A stretch of 64,000 nt of DNA from an uncultured Nioella sp. (GCA_947495575.1 CANLZL010000001.1:868001-932000); one strand, 5' to 3'; positions 54,750 to 63,435 are shown, numbered from the stretch's first letter. The notes: generated by a model not told the origin, from the sequence alone. Program-made: numbers and translations.

Positions 54750-56116
54750 TCGCCTCAATCCGCAGAGCCGCCCAATCCGAGGGGCTGATGGCGCGCGCGA
54801 TGCGCAGTGCTGGGCTGAACCTCTTTGGATTTGGGTTTTCGCAGGCGATCCGGCTAGGCTCGAACCTGATCCTGACGCGTCTTTTGTTCCCTGAAGCCTT
54901 TGGCGTGATGGCCATGGTCTCGGTTTTCCTGATGGGGCTGGCCATGTTCTCGGATGTGGGCGTTGGCCCGGCAATCATGCAATCCAAGCGTGGTGATGAT
55001 GAGGATTTCCTCAACACTGCCTGGACCATTCAGATTATTCGCGGCGTTTCGCTCTGGCTGGTGGCTTGCGCGCTGACCTATCCGATGGCGCTCTATTTTG
55101 GTGAACCGGACCTGATCTATTTCCTGCCGGTGGCCGCGCTAACTCAATTGATCCTCGGGTTCCAGCCGACGCGGTATGAGACGGCCAATCGCCACCTTAG
55201 GGCAGGCCGCGTGACCATCCTTGATATGGCGACCCAAACAATTGGCGTAGTTGTTGCGATTCTATTGGCATGGTGGTGGCAAAGCGTATGGGCCTTGGTG
55301 ATCTCTGGCGTGATTTCTGCGGCGGCTCAGGTCATCCTCTTCGATCTTTTCCTACCCGGCGCCCGTAATAGATTTCGGTGGGAAAAACCTGCAGCACAAG
55401 AGCTGATCAATTTTGGGAAATGGGTGTTTCTCAGCACCATCTGCGGTTTTGCGGTGGGTCAGGCCGATAAAGTGGTCATTGGTGGATGGCTCAGCACGCA
55501 TGATTTCGGGATCTACAATATCGGGTATTTCTGGGCCTCTTTCCCGCTTTTGATGGGCTCGGTCGTGGTCCGAAAGGTTATGATCCCTGTTTACCGCGAA
55601 AGCCCACCGGGCGAGAGTCGTGAGAATTTCCTGAGGCTCAGAAAAATGCGGATGCTGGCCACGGGCGGGATGATCGCGATGGTTATGGTTCCCGCGTTCC
55701 TGGGCCAATGGCTGATCGCTTTCCTATATGACCCGCGCTATCTGGCGGCGGGCGGCATGGTTGTTTTGATCTCGGCCATGCAAGTGCCTGGCATCATTGC
55801 CGTGACCTATGATCAGGCGGCCCTGGCGGCGGGCGATTCCAAAAACTTCTTTGTACTGGCGCTTAGCCGCGCGGTTCTGGTCGTCATTGGCCTGACCGTC
55901 GGCATCACCTATTGGGGATTGCCTGGCGCGCTAATTGGCAATGGAGTGGCGCTATTCGCGGCCCTGCCTGTCGTGGCATGGCTGGCCTCAAAACAGGGCG
56001 CCTGGGATGGGTTGCATGACCTGTTTTACTACGGTGTGGCAGGGGCCATCGGCGGCATTGCACTGTGGTGGAACTGGCCATTGATCGAGGCGCTTTCCAA
56101 CATTCAGCCGGGATAG
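54746..56116 (+). CDS. Wzx-like polysaccharide flippase
   Basis: A 456-residue membrane protein with about twelve hydrophobic segments, of the polysaccharide synthase/MOP exporter superfamily. LNLFGFGFSQAIRLGSNLIL, RLLFPEAFGVMAMVSVFLMG and FSDVGVGPAIMQSKRGDDED form the N-terminal Polysacc_synt domain. It would flip lipid-linked repeat units across the inner membrane. The ATG at 54746 has GGAG nine bases upstream and overlaps the stop of the GT2 gene. A possible terminator with arms GCAGGC/GCCTGC (about 56132-56157) follows, without a T-run. Confidence 0.88.
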   Translation: MIASIRRAAQSEGLMARAMRSAGLNLFGFGFSQAIRLGSNLILTRLLFPEAFGVMAMVSVFLMGLAMFSDVGVGPAIMQSKRGDDEDFLNTAWTIQIIRGVSLWLVACALTYPMALYFGEPDLIYFLPVAALTQLILGFQPTRYETANRHLRAGRVTILDMATQTIGVVVAILLAWWWQSVWALVISGVISAAAQVILFDLFLPGARNRFRWEKPAAQELINFGKWVFLSTICGFAVGQADKVVIGGWLSTHDFGIYNIGYFWASFPLLMGSVVVRKVMIPVYRESPPGESRENFLRLRKMRMLATGGMIAMVMVPAFLGQWLIAFLYDPRYLAAGGMVVLISAMQVPGIIAVTYDQAALAAGDSKNFFVLALSRAVLVVIGLTVGITYWGLPGALIGNGVALFAALPVVAWLASKQGAWDGLHDLFYYGVAGAIGGIALWWNWPLIEALSNIQPG

Positions 56117-56211
56117 TTCGGGGATTAAGTGCAGGCTTCTGTTGCCAGGTGCCTGCGAACCCCGCCCAAGGCGGCTAGGCCAGGGGACTTAGTTTCAGCG
56201 ACTTAAGCAGC

Positions 56212-56490
56212 TTACGCTGCCAGAGCCATTGCTGGAGCACGATTGTCATTTGCAATTGTACAGTTTTCGCCGGTAACGGTGGCAGACAGCCGAGACAAAG
56301 CTAACACCTTTAGACGTTCGTCGATCCTATTTCGGCCCCATCTATCCCCAAATGAAGGATTGTTGGTGGAGCCGCCGGGTACCGCCCCCGGGTCCGATCC
56401 GCTTATTACGAGCGCATTTATGTCCATAGTCCCCGAAGGAACACCATTAAGATAGGCGTAGTTCCGGCGGGCTTCAAGCACTTGCTGCAC
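56212..56490 (-). CDS. Hypothetical 92-residue ORF
   Basis: I do not recognise this frame. It opens after a TAA near 56550; the only usual start codon is the GTG at 56490. It reads VLEARRNYAYLNGVPSG, then a Gly/Asn-rich part and a C-terminus NDNRAPAMALAA. There is no ribosome site of note and no signal peptide. It could be a remnant of a larger gene rather than a working one. It lies between the flippase and the LCCL gene in a 487-base gap with nothing else. Confidence 0.25.
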   Translation of the reverse strand: MQQVLEARRNYAYLNGVPSGTMDINALVISGSDPGAVPGGSTNNPSFGDRWGRNRIDERLKVLALSRLSATVTGENCTIANDNRAPAMALAA

Positions 56491-56603
56491 TGCGGCTTGG
56501 GTAAATTGAAATGCCGCGTTAGGGTTTGGTGGCGCGGGAAGCTTTTATTTAGGCCCTGCGCTAACCTGGTGATTGCATTCGCATATTAAACTTGGAGTCT
56601 CTG

Positions 56604-57245
56604 ATGTCGCTAAAAGCCCTCAAACTGTTCCTGGCAGGTGTCGCCTGCACAATACTCGCGCCTTTGTCGGCATCTGCGGCAGACTGCCCGACAAATGCCT
56701 TGAACGTTCAAGGAAGCCTTCAATGTACGTGCCCGGCAAATGGCCCGAACATGTCCATTTGGGGCACCGGGATGTACACGGCCGACAGTAATATTTGCAC
56801 GGCGGCCCGCCATGCGGGGGCGGTCTCAACTGTGGGTGGCGAGGTGATGGTGTCTATGGCGCCGGGCCAGAACAGTTATCAATCAACACAGGCCAATGGA
56901 ATTTCAAGCGGCCAATGGAATCAATACGGCTCCAGTTTTACAGTGACGCCCGTGATGGCGATGGGGCCAGAGGCCTGCAGCACGATCCCGTCAGGTGTCG
57001 ATGTGCATGAATGCACCTGTGCGCCCGGGGCGCCTGCGGGGTCGGTTTGGGGGTCTGATCCTTACACGGATGACAGCAACCTGTGCACGGCAGCGCGCCA
57101 TTCCGGTGTCATTGGTGAAAATGGCGGCCTCGTGCGCGCTATGGCCGTTTCCGGACTGGAGTCCTATCGCGGCTCGGCTTGGAACGGCGTGTCGACCAGT
57201 GATTATGGATCTTGGGGTCGCTCGGTCACATTCGATCGCAACTGA
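56604..57245 (+). CDS. Secreted protein with two LCCL domains
   Basis: A 213-residue protein with a Sec signal peptide (LKLFLAGVACTILAPLSASA, cleavage near residue 26) and two LCCL domains in tandem (about 28-113 and 125-213). Each has the family pattern: CTCPANGPNMSIWGTGMYTA / DSNICTAARHAG in the first and CTCAPGAPAGSVWGSDPYT / DSNLCTAARHSG in the second, each ending in a W..SF or W..SV strand. LCCL domains are best known in animal extracellular proteins and bind lipid or polysaccharide. The ATG has TTGGAG upstream. It sits at the edge of the EPS cluster, so a surface or matrix role is plausible (inference). Confidence 0.82.
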   Translation: MSLKALKLFLAGVACTILAPLSASAADCPTNALNVQGSLQCTCPANGPNMSIWGTGMYTADSNICTAARHAGAVSTVGGEVMVSMAPGQNSYQSTQANGISSGQWNQYGSSFTVTPVMAMGPEACSTIPSGVDVHECTCAPGAPAGSVWGSDPYTDDSNLCTAARHSGVIGENGGLVRAMAVSGLESYRGSAWNGVSTSDYGSWGRSVTFDRN

Positions 57246-57269
57246 CGCGACGATTGGAGAAAGTCAGAC

Positions 57270-57305
57270 TAGCATGTTTGGCGGCGGTTCCAGTCAAACA
57301 TGCTA
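57270..57305 (+). terminator. Inverted repeat after the LCCL gene
   Basis: TAGCATGTTTG (57270-57280) pairs with CAAACATGCTA (57295-57305) over 11 bases with a 14-base loop. It lies 25 bases after the LCCL gene's stop. No T-run follows, so termination is only a guess. Confidence 0.4.
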
Positions 57306-57392
57306 CCCTCCCAGAAGAGCGGATAAGAGTTAGGAGAATGCTGCCATTGCGCGTAGGGTTGCGTGTTTCATGCAATCACGGGGGAAGGCAAA

Positions 57393-58406
57393 ATGACTAT
57401 ATCGATCTTCGGGGGATGGTGCCGTTTAAGCTGCGCCACTCGAATACTTTTAGCACTTTCCATCGGTGGTTTCGTGGCTCAACCAGCAGCGGCCGCATGC
57501 GACGACCGTCTGGGCTTCGGAACTGTGGACTGGTCGGGATGCGACCTGCAAGGTCGGGATCTTTCGGGGGCGTATTTGGCGGGCGCCAACCTGAGCGGGG
57601 CTGACCTGACGGACGCGAATCTTTCAGATGCGACCCTAAGCAGTGTCGATTTTTCTGATGCAATCTTGAACGATGCAGATCTTTCCGACGCCAACTTGAA
57701 TGGTGCCGACTTGACCAACGCGCAGATGATCAATGCAAATTTCGATGATGCCGCGTTTCAACAAGCTGATCTATCTGACGCTGTTATGTATCATTCGACG
57801 TTCAACCGGGCCAATTTCACCCAAGCGACATTGATCGGGACACTCGCGACCAACGGCGTTTTTCGCGATGCTCGTTTCATTCGTGCCGATTTGAGCGGCG
57901 CGGATTTTCACGGGGCTTGGATGGCGCGGGCGGATTTCTTTTTGGCACGAATGTACGGCACCGTGTTGATGAACGCCGAATTGACGAATGCCAACTTCCG
58001 GCAGGCCAGATTGCGGTCGGCGAATATGGTGAACGCGCGTTTGTTTCAGGCGGACTTTACCCTCGCAAATTTACAACATGCAGTGCTGCGGGGGGCGGTC
58101 ACGGACTCGGCTGTTTTTACTGACGACACACAGGTGCAAACGATGACACGCCCCGATGGCGGGATTTGCAGTGCGTATACAATGAAAAACTGTGACACTG
58201 GCGAAGAGGGCGTTTCTTACGCTTTTGTCGTTCCTCAGCATGCCACTGTTCCGGTCTACAGCCAGCAACGGCCCGAACCAGAGACAATTGCGCCTCCGGT
58301 TAATCCTGACTCGACGGCTGGATCGGCCACAGGCGTCTTACCCGGTTGGCTGTGTCCGACCACCGGAAATCCATTCTCTTCGGGCTGCAGTTTTGTATCA
58401 CGATAG
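57393..58406 (+). CDS. Secreted pentapeptide-repeat protein
   Basis: A 337-residue protein. A signal peptide (ILLALSIGGFVAQPAAAA, cleavage near residue 36) precedes about 35 pentapeptide repeats (A(D/N)LXX: AYLAGANLSGADLTDANLSD and on), spanning about 45-245 and predicting a right-handed quadrilateral beta-helix. The C-terminal 90 residues are Cys/Pro rich (GGICSAYTMKNCDTGEE; GWLCPTTGNPFSSGCSF). The ATG at 57393 has GGGGGAAGG before it. Its role is unknown; secretion and the EPS setting suggest a surface structural protein. The end overlaps the convergent GntR gene by nine bases. Confidence 0.85.
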   Translation: MTISIFGGWCRLSCATRILLALSIGGFVAQPAAAACDDRLGFGTVDWSGCDLQGRDLSGAYLAGANLSGADLTDANLSDATLSSVDFSDAILNDADLSDANLNGADLTNAQMINANFDDAAFQQADLSDAVMYHSTFNRANFTQATLIGTLATNGVFRDARFIRADLSGADFHGAWMARADFFLARMYGTVLMNAELTNANFRQARLRSANMVNARLFQADFTLANLQHAVLRGAVTDSAVFTDDTQVQTMTRPDGGICSAYTMKNCDTGEEGVSYAFVVPQHATVPVYSQQRPEPETIAPPVNPDSTAGSATGVLPGWLCPTTGNPFSSGCSFVSR

Positions 58407-59147
58407 CGGCCGCTTAGTACTGCGCTTTGCCCGTTCGGCCAGGACCGAGCGGGCAAGGTCGATTGTGTAGTGTTCCAGCTCGGTCAGGGTTTCTGAGGCG
58501 ATTTCCCCGGTCCCGGCCTCAATTGCATCCGCCAGTTTCGTATGCAGGGACACAATCGCCTCACGCGAGCGGGCGGTGAATGTGATCATGTTCATCAAAG
58601 GCTGCATCGCCTCGACCGCGCCTGCCAGTTGATACGACAGCACCGGATTACCCGCGCCATCGACCAGCGCGCGGTGAAAGGCCACGTCAGAGGCGCAAAA
58701 CGCCTCATCGGTTAGCCCAGGCTGGCTTTGCCGGTGAATTTCAGCCCGCATCGTGGCAAGGTGATCAGCGCTGCGCCGTTCGGCCGATAGCGGCGCACAG
58801 GCGCGTTCCAAGGCATAGCGCGCTTCGCAGGCGACATCGAAACTGACGTCGTTCATCGACAAAAGCAGGGTCGATGTGGTGATCTGCTGCCCATAGGCGT
58901 CTTCAAAAGACAGGCGATTTACAAACGCGCCACCAAAGGCCCCGCGTTGCGTGCGGATCAGGGATTGCGCGGCCAGGCGTTTCAATGCTTCGCGTACAGT
59001 GGGCCGTGACACATCAAAATGATCGGCCAGTTCCGCTTCTGATGGCAGGCGTTCATCTACGATCAAATCGCCCGCAATGATCGAGTCGCGGATGGCCTTG
59101 GCAATTTGCGCAGACAGGTCGGCTTTGCTCTTTGGATCAATTTTCAC
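58398..59147 (-). CDS. GntR/FadR-family regulator (FCD domain)
   Basis: A 249-residue regulator. The N-terminal winged helix (about 10-75) carries LPSEAELADHFDVSRPTVREALKRL, and the C-terminal FCD ligand domain (about 95-230) has ALERACAPLSAERR, FHRALVDGAGNPVLSYQL and H/E metal-binding positions. The start is a GTG with GGAAG ten bases upstream. Two TGTC-N-GACA-type words lie between it and the DUF2182 gene. Its divergence from the dmdA-acuI run suggests control by DMSP, acrylate or a CoA product (inference; a GntR regulator beside dmdA is known from other roseobacters). Confidence 0.85.
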   Translation of the reverse strand: MKIDPKSKADLSAQIAKAIRDSIIAGDLIVDERLPSEAELADHFDVSRPTVREALKRLAAQSLIRTQRGAFGGAFVNRLSFEDAYGQQITTSTLLLSMNDVSFDVACEARYALERACAPLSAERRSADHLATMRAEIHRQSQPGLTDEAFCASDVAFHRALVDGAGNPVLSYQLAGAVEAMQPLMNMITFTARSREAIVSLHTKLADAIEAGTGEIASETLTELEHYTIDLARSVLAERAKRSTKRPLS

Positions 59148-59170
59148 GTCGCGTCACTTCCGGTTTTATT

Positions 59171-59195
59171 TGTCAGACATTTAAAAGTCTGACAT
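59171..59195. promoter_or_regulatory. Pair of GntR-type operators
   Basis: TGTCAGACA (59171-59179) is a perfect odd palindrome of the kind bound by FCD-type GntR regulators; AGTCTGACAT (59186-59195) is a near copy 15-16 bases on. Together TCAGAC and GTCTGA also form an inverted repeat with an eight-base spacer. The pair sits midway between the GntR gene and the divergent operon. Confidence 0.6.
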
Positions 59196-59235
59196 TTAAA
59201 TAGCAAGTCTTGAGTCGGGCTTGGGAGGGCCGGAC

Positions 59236-59997
59236 ATGGTGTCATCACGTATCAGATCAATGAGTGGGCCGCATTGGATTGTGCTTTTTGCGCTGATCCT
59301 TTCGGCTTGGGTGATCTTATGGCTCATGTCAGCGCCGGCTGATCTGCGCGATGCATCGCGGGTGTTTGGTGCAGATTTCTGGATTGCACTGTGCACGGCA
59401 ACGCCAGATATGGCCGGGTTTGGGCGGATGGTGTTCATGTGGGCGCTGATGTCGGCAGCTATGATGGCGCCAACGGCGCTTCCTGCCTTTGCAACCTATG
59501 AAGAACTGGCCGAAACGGGCGCCAAGGCCCAGCTTTCCCATTTGGTGACGGGTTACCTTGTGGTCTGGGTCGGGTTTTCGTTTGTGGCAGCCGCGATGCA
59601 AATGATGTTCTTCCAGGCGGAACTGATCAGCCAATTTGGCGATAGCCGGTCGGCCGCGTTGAGCGTTGGATTGTTGGCCGTTGCCGGCATCTATCAATTC
59701 ACGCCCTTGAAAGAGGCCTGCCTCAGTAAGTGCCGCGCGCCGATGATGTTCTTCCTTCAACATTTCGACGAGGGCGGTTTTCGAAACGGATTGCGCCTGG
59801 GCGCGGTCTGTTTGGGCTGTTGCTGGGCGCTGATGCTGCTCGGTTTTGTCGGCGGATTGATGAATTTGGGGTTCATGGCTCTGGCGATGGTCCTGATGGT
59901 TTTAGAAAAACTGCCCGATATCGGGCGTTGGCTGACGCGGCCCTTGGGCGGCGCATTGTTATGTGGTGCGGCGTGGATCGCCGTCACTGGAATATGA
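59236..59997 (+). CDS. DUF2182 integral membrane protein
   Basis: A 253-residue membrane protein with about seven hydrophobic segments. FGRMVFMWALMSAAMMAPTALP, LVTGYLVVWVGFSF, LAVAGIYQFTPLKEACLSKCRAP and GLRLGAVCLGCCWALML are the conserved blocks of the DUF2182 family, described as predicted metal-binding membrane proteins. The ATG has GGGAGGG upstream. It is followed by a DUF1326 gene after ten bases, a common pairing. Its role with DMSP metabolism is not known. Confidence 0.85.
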   Translation: MVSSRIRSMSGPHWIVLFALILSAWVILWLMSAPADLRDASRVFGADFWIALCTATPDMAGFGRMVFMWALMSAAMMAPTALPAFATYEELAETGAKAQLSHLVTGYLVVWVGFSFVAAAMQMMFFQAELISQFGDSRSAALSVGLLAVAGIYQFTPLKEACLSKCRAPMMFFLQHFDEGGFRNGLRLGAVCLGCCWALMLLGFVGGLMNLGFMALAMVLMVLEKLPDIGRWLTRPLGGALLCGAAWIAVTGI

Positions 59998-60007
59998 GGA
60001 GAGAGAT

Positions 60008-60667
60008 ATGGCTGACGGAACCGAAACTGCGGTCGCGCAAAAACCCGCAACAGAGCTGGCGGAATGGGCAATCAAAGGAGAGCTGGTGCTGAACTGCAAT
60101 TGTACCGTGTTCTGCCCTTGCGTGATTTCCCTGGGGATGCACCCGCCGACCGAGGGGCATTGCCAGACATGGGGTGGCGTTCGAATTGACAGCGGGCACT
60201 ATGATGGAGAGGATCTTTCGGGCCTAAATATCGGCTTGTTAATTGAAATTCCGGGCATGATGAGCCGCGGCAATTGGAAGGCTGCGGTCTTTGTCGATGA
60301 TCGTGCCAGCGATGCCGCGTATGAAGGATTGATCAAAATTTTCTCTGGCGCTGCACGCGGCACCACAGGTCTCTTCAAATTGCTGGTCAGTGAGTTCCTT
60401 GGCGCTGAACGGGCCGAAATCCGTTATGAGACCGAGGGCAAGACACGCCACATCAGTGTAGGCAAGAAAATTCAGGGCGCGGTTTACCCGGTTGAGGGCG
60501 GTAACACTGGCGAGGATGTGGTTGTGCGCAACACCAAATACTGGATGGGGCCGGATATCACCGTTGCAACAGCTTCCAAGGGGCGCGTGCGTGCCTTTGG
60601 TCGGGTCTGGGATTTCGACGGTCGCTCGGCCGAGATTTGCCAGATCGATTGGCACGGCCCAAAATGA
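60008..60667 (+). CDS. DUF1326 protein
   Basis: A 219-residue soluble protein. Cys30, Cys32, Cys36, Cys38 and Cys52 (in LNCNCTVFCPC and GHCQTW) form a likely metal site typical of DUF1326. No signal peptide is present. The family commonly sits beside DUF2182 genes, and here it is the second gene of the run. GAGGAGAGAG precedes the ATG. A metal-handling role for the pair is inference from the cysteines. Confidence 0.85.
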   Translation: MADGTETAVAQKPATELAEWAIKGELVLNCNCTVFCPCVISLGMHPPTEGHCQTWGGVRIDSGHYDGEDLSGLNIGLLIEIPGMMSRGNWKAAVFVDDRASDAAYEGLIKIFSGAARGTTGLFKLLVSEFLGAERAEIRYETEGKTRHISVGKKIQGAVYPVEGGNTGEDVVVRNTKYWMGPDITVATASKGRVRAFGRVWDFDGRSAEICQIDWHGPK

Positions 60668-61176
60668 TGATCACGCCGCGGTATATTCACACCATGGCGC
60701 GGTATAATGCCTGGCAGAACCGGTCCATTTTTGGCGCGGCAGATGGTCTGACGGATGAGATGCGGAAATTGGATCGGGGCGGGTTCTTCGGCTCGATCCA
60801 CCGCACATTGTGCCATTTGCTTTGGGGTGACACCCTTTGGATGAGCCGGATTGATGATTGGCAGGCATCCGAGGTCGGGTTGGCTGAGAGTCCGGATTTG
60901 ATAGGGGAGTGGGGCGTTCTGGTTGAGGCCCGGGCCCGTGCCGATGAGCGCATTCTGGATTGGGCCGAGCAGGCAAGCGCTGAGGATATCAGGGGGGACT
61001 TGCGATGGTTCTCGCTTTCACTTGGGCGCGAAATGTCGGTCCCTTGGGATATCTGCATCACCCATTTTTTCAACCACCAAACCCATCACCGGGGTCAGGT
61101 CCACGCCATGTTGACGGCGGCCGGGGCAGAGCCTGCCGATACAGATCTGATTTTCATGCCTGAGGCTGAGCCATGA
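60664..61176 (+). CDS. DinB-family protein
   Basis: A 170-residue four-helix-bundle protein of the DinB/YfiT type. The metal-binding His triad is seen in HTLCHLLWGD (about residue 50) and FNHQTHHRGQVHAML (about 135-150). Members are often thiol-dependent S-transferases, or of unknown function. It overlaps the DUF1326 stop by four bases (ATGATGA) and dmdA by four bases, so it belongs firmly to the same operon. Confidence 0.86.
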   Translation: MMITPRYIHTMARYNAWQNRSIFGAADGLTDEMRKLDRGGFFGSIHRTLCHLLWGDTLWMSRIDDWQASEVGLAESPDLIGEWGVLVEARARADERILDWAEQASAEDIRGDLRWFSLSLGREMSVPWDICITHFFNHQTHHRGQVHAMLTAAGAEPADTDLIFMPEAEP

Positions 61177-62276
61177 CGCAGCTTTCTTTATCACGCCGGT
61201 TGCGGCGCACGCCTTTCTCTGCCGGAGTTGAGGCCGCGGGTGTCAAAGCCTACACCGTTTACAACCACATGCTTTTGCCAACGGTCTTTCGCTCGGTCGA
61301 GGAAGATTACAGGCACCTCAAAGAGGCGGTGCAGATTTGGGATGTCTCCTGCGAACGCCAGGTGGAACTACGTGGCCCGGATGCCGGACGCCTGATGCAA
61401 ATGCTGACGCCACGGGACTTGCGCGGGATGCTGCCCGGCCAATGCTATTATGTGCCGATTGTTGATGAGACCGGCGGCATGCTGAATGACCCTGTGGCGG
61501 TGAAACTGGCTGAGGATCGTTGGTGGATTTCAATTGCCGATAGCGACTTGCTCTATTGGGTCAAGGGTATCGCTTATGGCTACAGGCTGGATGTACTGGT
61601 GGATGAACCCGACGTTTCACCGCTCGCAATCCAGGGCCCCAGGGCGGACGCGTTGGCGGCAAGGGTGTTTGGCGATGGCGTCAAAGACCTGCGGTTTTTC
61701 CGCTTTGGGCATTTCGATTTTCAGGGCCGCGACCTTGTTGTCGCGCGCTCGGGTTATTCGAAACAGGGCGGGTTCGAGATCTATGTCGAGGGCGGGGATA
61801 TCGGCATGCCACTGTGGCACGCGCTGATGGAGGCCGGGCGCGATCTGGATGTGCATGCGGGATGTCCCAACTTGATCGAGAGGATCGAAAGTGGCCTATT
61901 GTCCTATGGCAATGATATGACCGACGATAACACGCCACATGAATGTGGGCTTGGCCGGTTTTGCAACACGCATACGGCTATTGGATGTGTCGGCCGGGAT
62001 GCGCTTTTGCGTGTCGCACAGGAGGGGCCTGTTCGCCAGATCCGCCCAATTGCCATCCATGGTGCGCCGGTGCCGCCTTGTGATTGCTATTGGCCCGTTT
62101 TGGCCGGTGACCAACAGGTCGGCCATATCAGCAGCGCGGCCTGGTCACCTGACTTCAACACCAATGTCGCCATCGGGATGGTCCGGATGACCCATTGGAC
62201 TGCCGAAACCGAGTTGGATGTGTTGACCCCCGATGGTCCGCGCGCGGCGACGGTTCAAGATGTATTTTGGAATTAA
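61173..62276 (+). CDS. dmdA: Dimethylsulfoniopropionate demethylase
   Basis: A 367-residue GcvT-fold enzyme that moves a methyl group from DMSP to tetrahydrofolate, giving methylmercaptopropionate. It follows the DmdA pattern closely: YTVYNHMLLPTVF, QIWDVSCERQVELRG, GGMLNDPVAVKL, WISIADSDLLYWVKG, VARSGYSKQGGFEIYVEGG and CPNLIERIESGLLSYGNDMT. These blocks separate DmdA from glycine-cleavage GcvT proteins. The next gene is acuI, which is also dmdA's neighbour in other roseobacters. The start overlaps the DinB gene's stop. Confidence 0.92.
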   Translation: MTQLSLSRRLRRTPFSAGVEAAGVKAYTVYNHMLLPTVFRSVEEDYRHLKEAVQIWDVSCERQVELRGPDAGRLMQMLTPRDLRGMLPGQCYYVPIVDETGGMLNDPVAVKLAEDRWWISIADSDLLYWVKGIAYGYRLDVLVDEPDVSPLAIQGPRADALAARVFGDGVKDLRFFRFGHFDFQGRDLVVARSGYSKQGGFEIYVEGGDIGMPLWHALMEAGRDLDVHAGCPNLIERIESGLLSYGNDMTDDNTPHECGLGRFCNTHTAIGCVGRDALLRVAQEGPVRQIRPIAIHGAPVPPCDCYWPVLAGDQQVGHISSAAWSPDFNTNVAIGMVRMTHWTAETELDVLTPDGPRAATVQDVFWN

Positions 62277-62287
62277 GGAGCCATACC

Positions 62288-63274
62288 ATGAGAGCTTTGA
62301 TTGTACGTAAAGAAGGCGACGAGAAACCGGTCGCTGCCGTGGAAGATATCAGCGAAGACATGTTGCCTGACGGCGAGGTAACCGTTGCGGTGGAGTTCTC
62401 CACAGTGAATTACAAAGACGGTCTTTGCGTCGGGCCGGGTGGCGGCCTGGTCCGCAATTACCCGCATGTTCCCGGCATTGATTTTGCAGGCACGGTCGAA
62501 AGCTCGTCCGACGATCGCTACAAACCCGGCGACAAGGTCGTGCTGACTGGCTGGCGCGTGGGCGAGGCCTATTGGGGCGGCTATGCTGAAAAGGCGCGGG
62601 TTAAGGCAGATTGGCTTGTACCGCTGCCTGATGGATTAACCACACGGCAGGCGATGGCCGTTGGAACCGCTGGCTTCACCGCGATGCTGGCCGTTATGGC
62701 ACTTGAGGATCATGGTCTGACACCAGACAAGGGCGAAGTGCTGGTAACCGGGGCCGCAGGTGGGGTTGGTTCGGTTGCGACAGCCATTCTGGCCGCCAAG
62801 GGCTATGAGGTTGCAGGCGTGACTGGGCGCCCAGAGCAGGCCGATTACCTTAAGTCGCTTGGCGCTGCCCGGATCGTGCCACGCGAAGAGCTGAACGAGA
62901 CCACCAAACGCCCGTTGGAGAAAGAAACCTGGGCCGGTTGTGTCGATGCAGTGGGCGGTGACATGTTGGCCCGCGTCTTGGGGCAGATGAAATACGGTGC
63001 CTCGGTCTCGGCCGTTGGGCTTGCTGGGGGTGCTGGCCTGCCTGCGACCGTCATTCCCTTTCTTTTGCGCGGCGTGAACCTGCTTGGCATCGACAGCGTC
63101 ATGCAGCCCTATGAAAACCGCCTGCGCGCATGGCAACGCGTGGCGTCCGATTTGCCAATGGATAAGCTTGAGGCAATGATACAGCCCGCAACACTTGAAG
63201 ACCTGCCAGAACTGGGTCGCGCGATCCTGAAGGGGGGCGTGCGCGGACGTGTTGTGGTCGATGTAAAGGCTTGA
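62288..63274 (+). CDS. acuI: Acryloyl-CoA reductase
   Basis: A 328-residue zinc-free medium-chain dehydrogenase/reductase of the YhdH/AcuI type that reduces acryloyl-CoA to propanoyl-CoA with NADPH, removing a toxic product of DMSP breakdown. STVNYKDGLCVGPGGGLVRN, PHVPGIDFAGTVESS, GTAGFTAMLAVMAL and VLVTGAAGGVGSVATAILA (cofactor loop) are the family blocks. AAGGAG lies eight bases before the ATG. It follows dmdA by eleven bases and ends the run. The 160 bases after it hold no clear feature. Confidence 0.92.
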   Translation: MRALIVRKEGDEKPVAAVEDISEDMLPDGEVTVAVEFSTVNYKDGLCVGPGGGLVRNYPHVPGIDFAGTVESSSDDRYKPGDKVVLTGWRVGEAYWGGYAEKARVKADWLVPLPDGLTTRQAMAVGTAGFTAMLAVMALEDHGLTPDKGEVLVTGAAGGVGSVATAILAAKGYEVAGVTGRPEQADYLKSLGAARIVPREELNETTKRPLEKETWAGCVDAVGGDMLARVLGQMKYGASVSAVGLAGGAGLPATVIPFLLRGVNLLGIDSVMQPYENRLRAWQRVASDLPMDKLEAMIQPATLEDLPELGRAILKGGVRGRVVVDVKA

Positions 63275-63435
63275 ACAAGATAACCGGCGGCTTGTTTCCA
63301 AGGTCGTCGGTTGCTACTCTGCCGGTGCGACCAAAAGGAGTGCTCTGCCAGTGATCACATAAACCTGACAGCAAGTGATGTCCCCTGAATGCAGGCGGAC
63401 AACAGGTTTATTCAATGATTGCAAAAGGGTTTCCG

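Noticed and set aside
61173-62276. Call as glycine-cleavage T protein (gcvT)
   Set aside because: The conserved blocks follow DmdA rather than GcvT, no gcvH or gcvP is nearby, and acuI follows directly.
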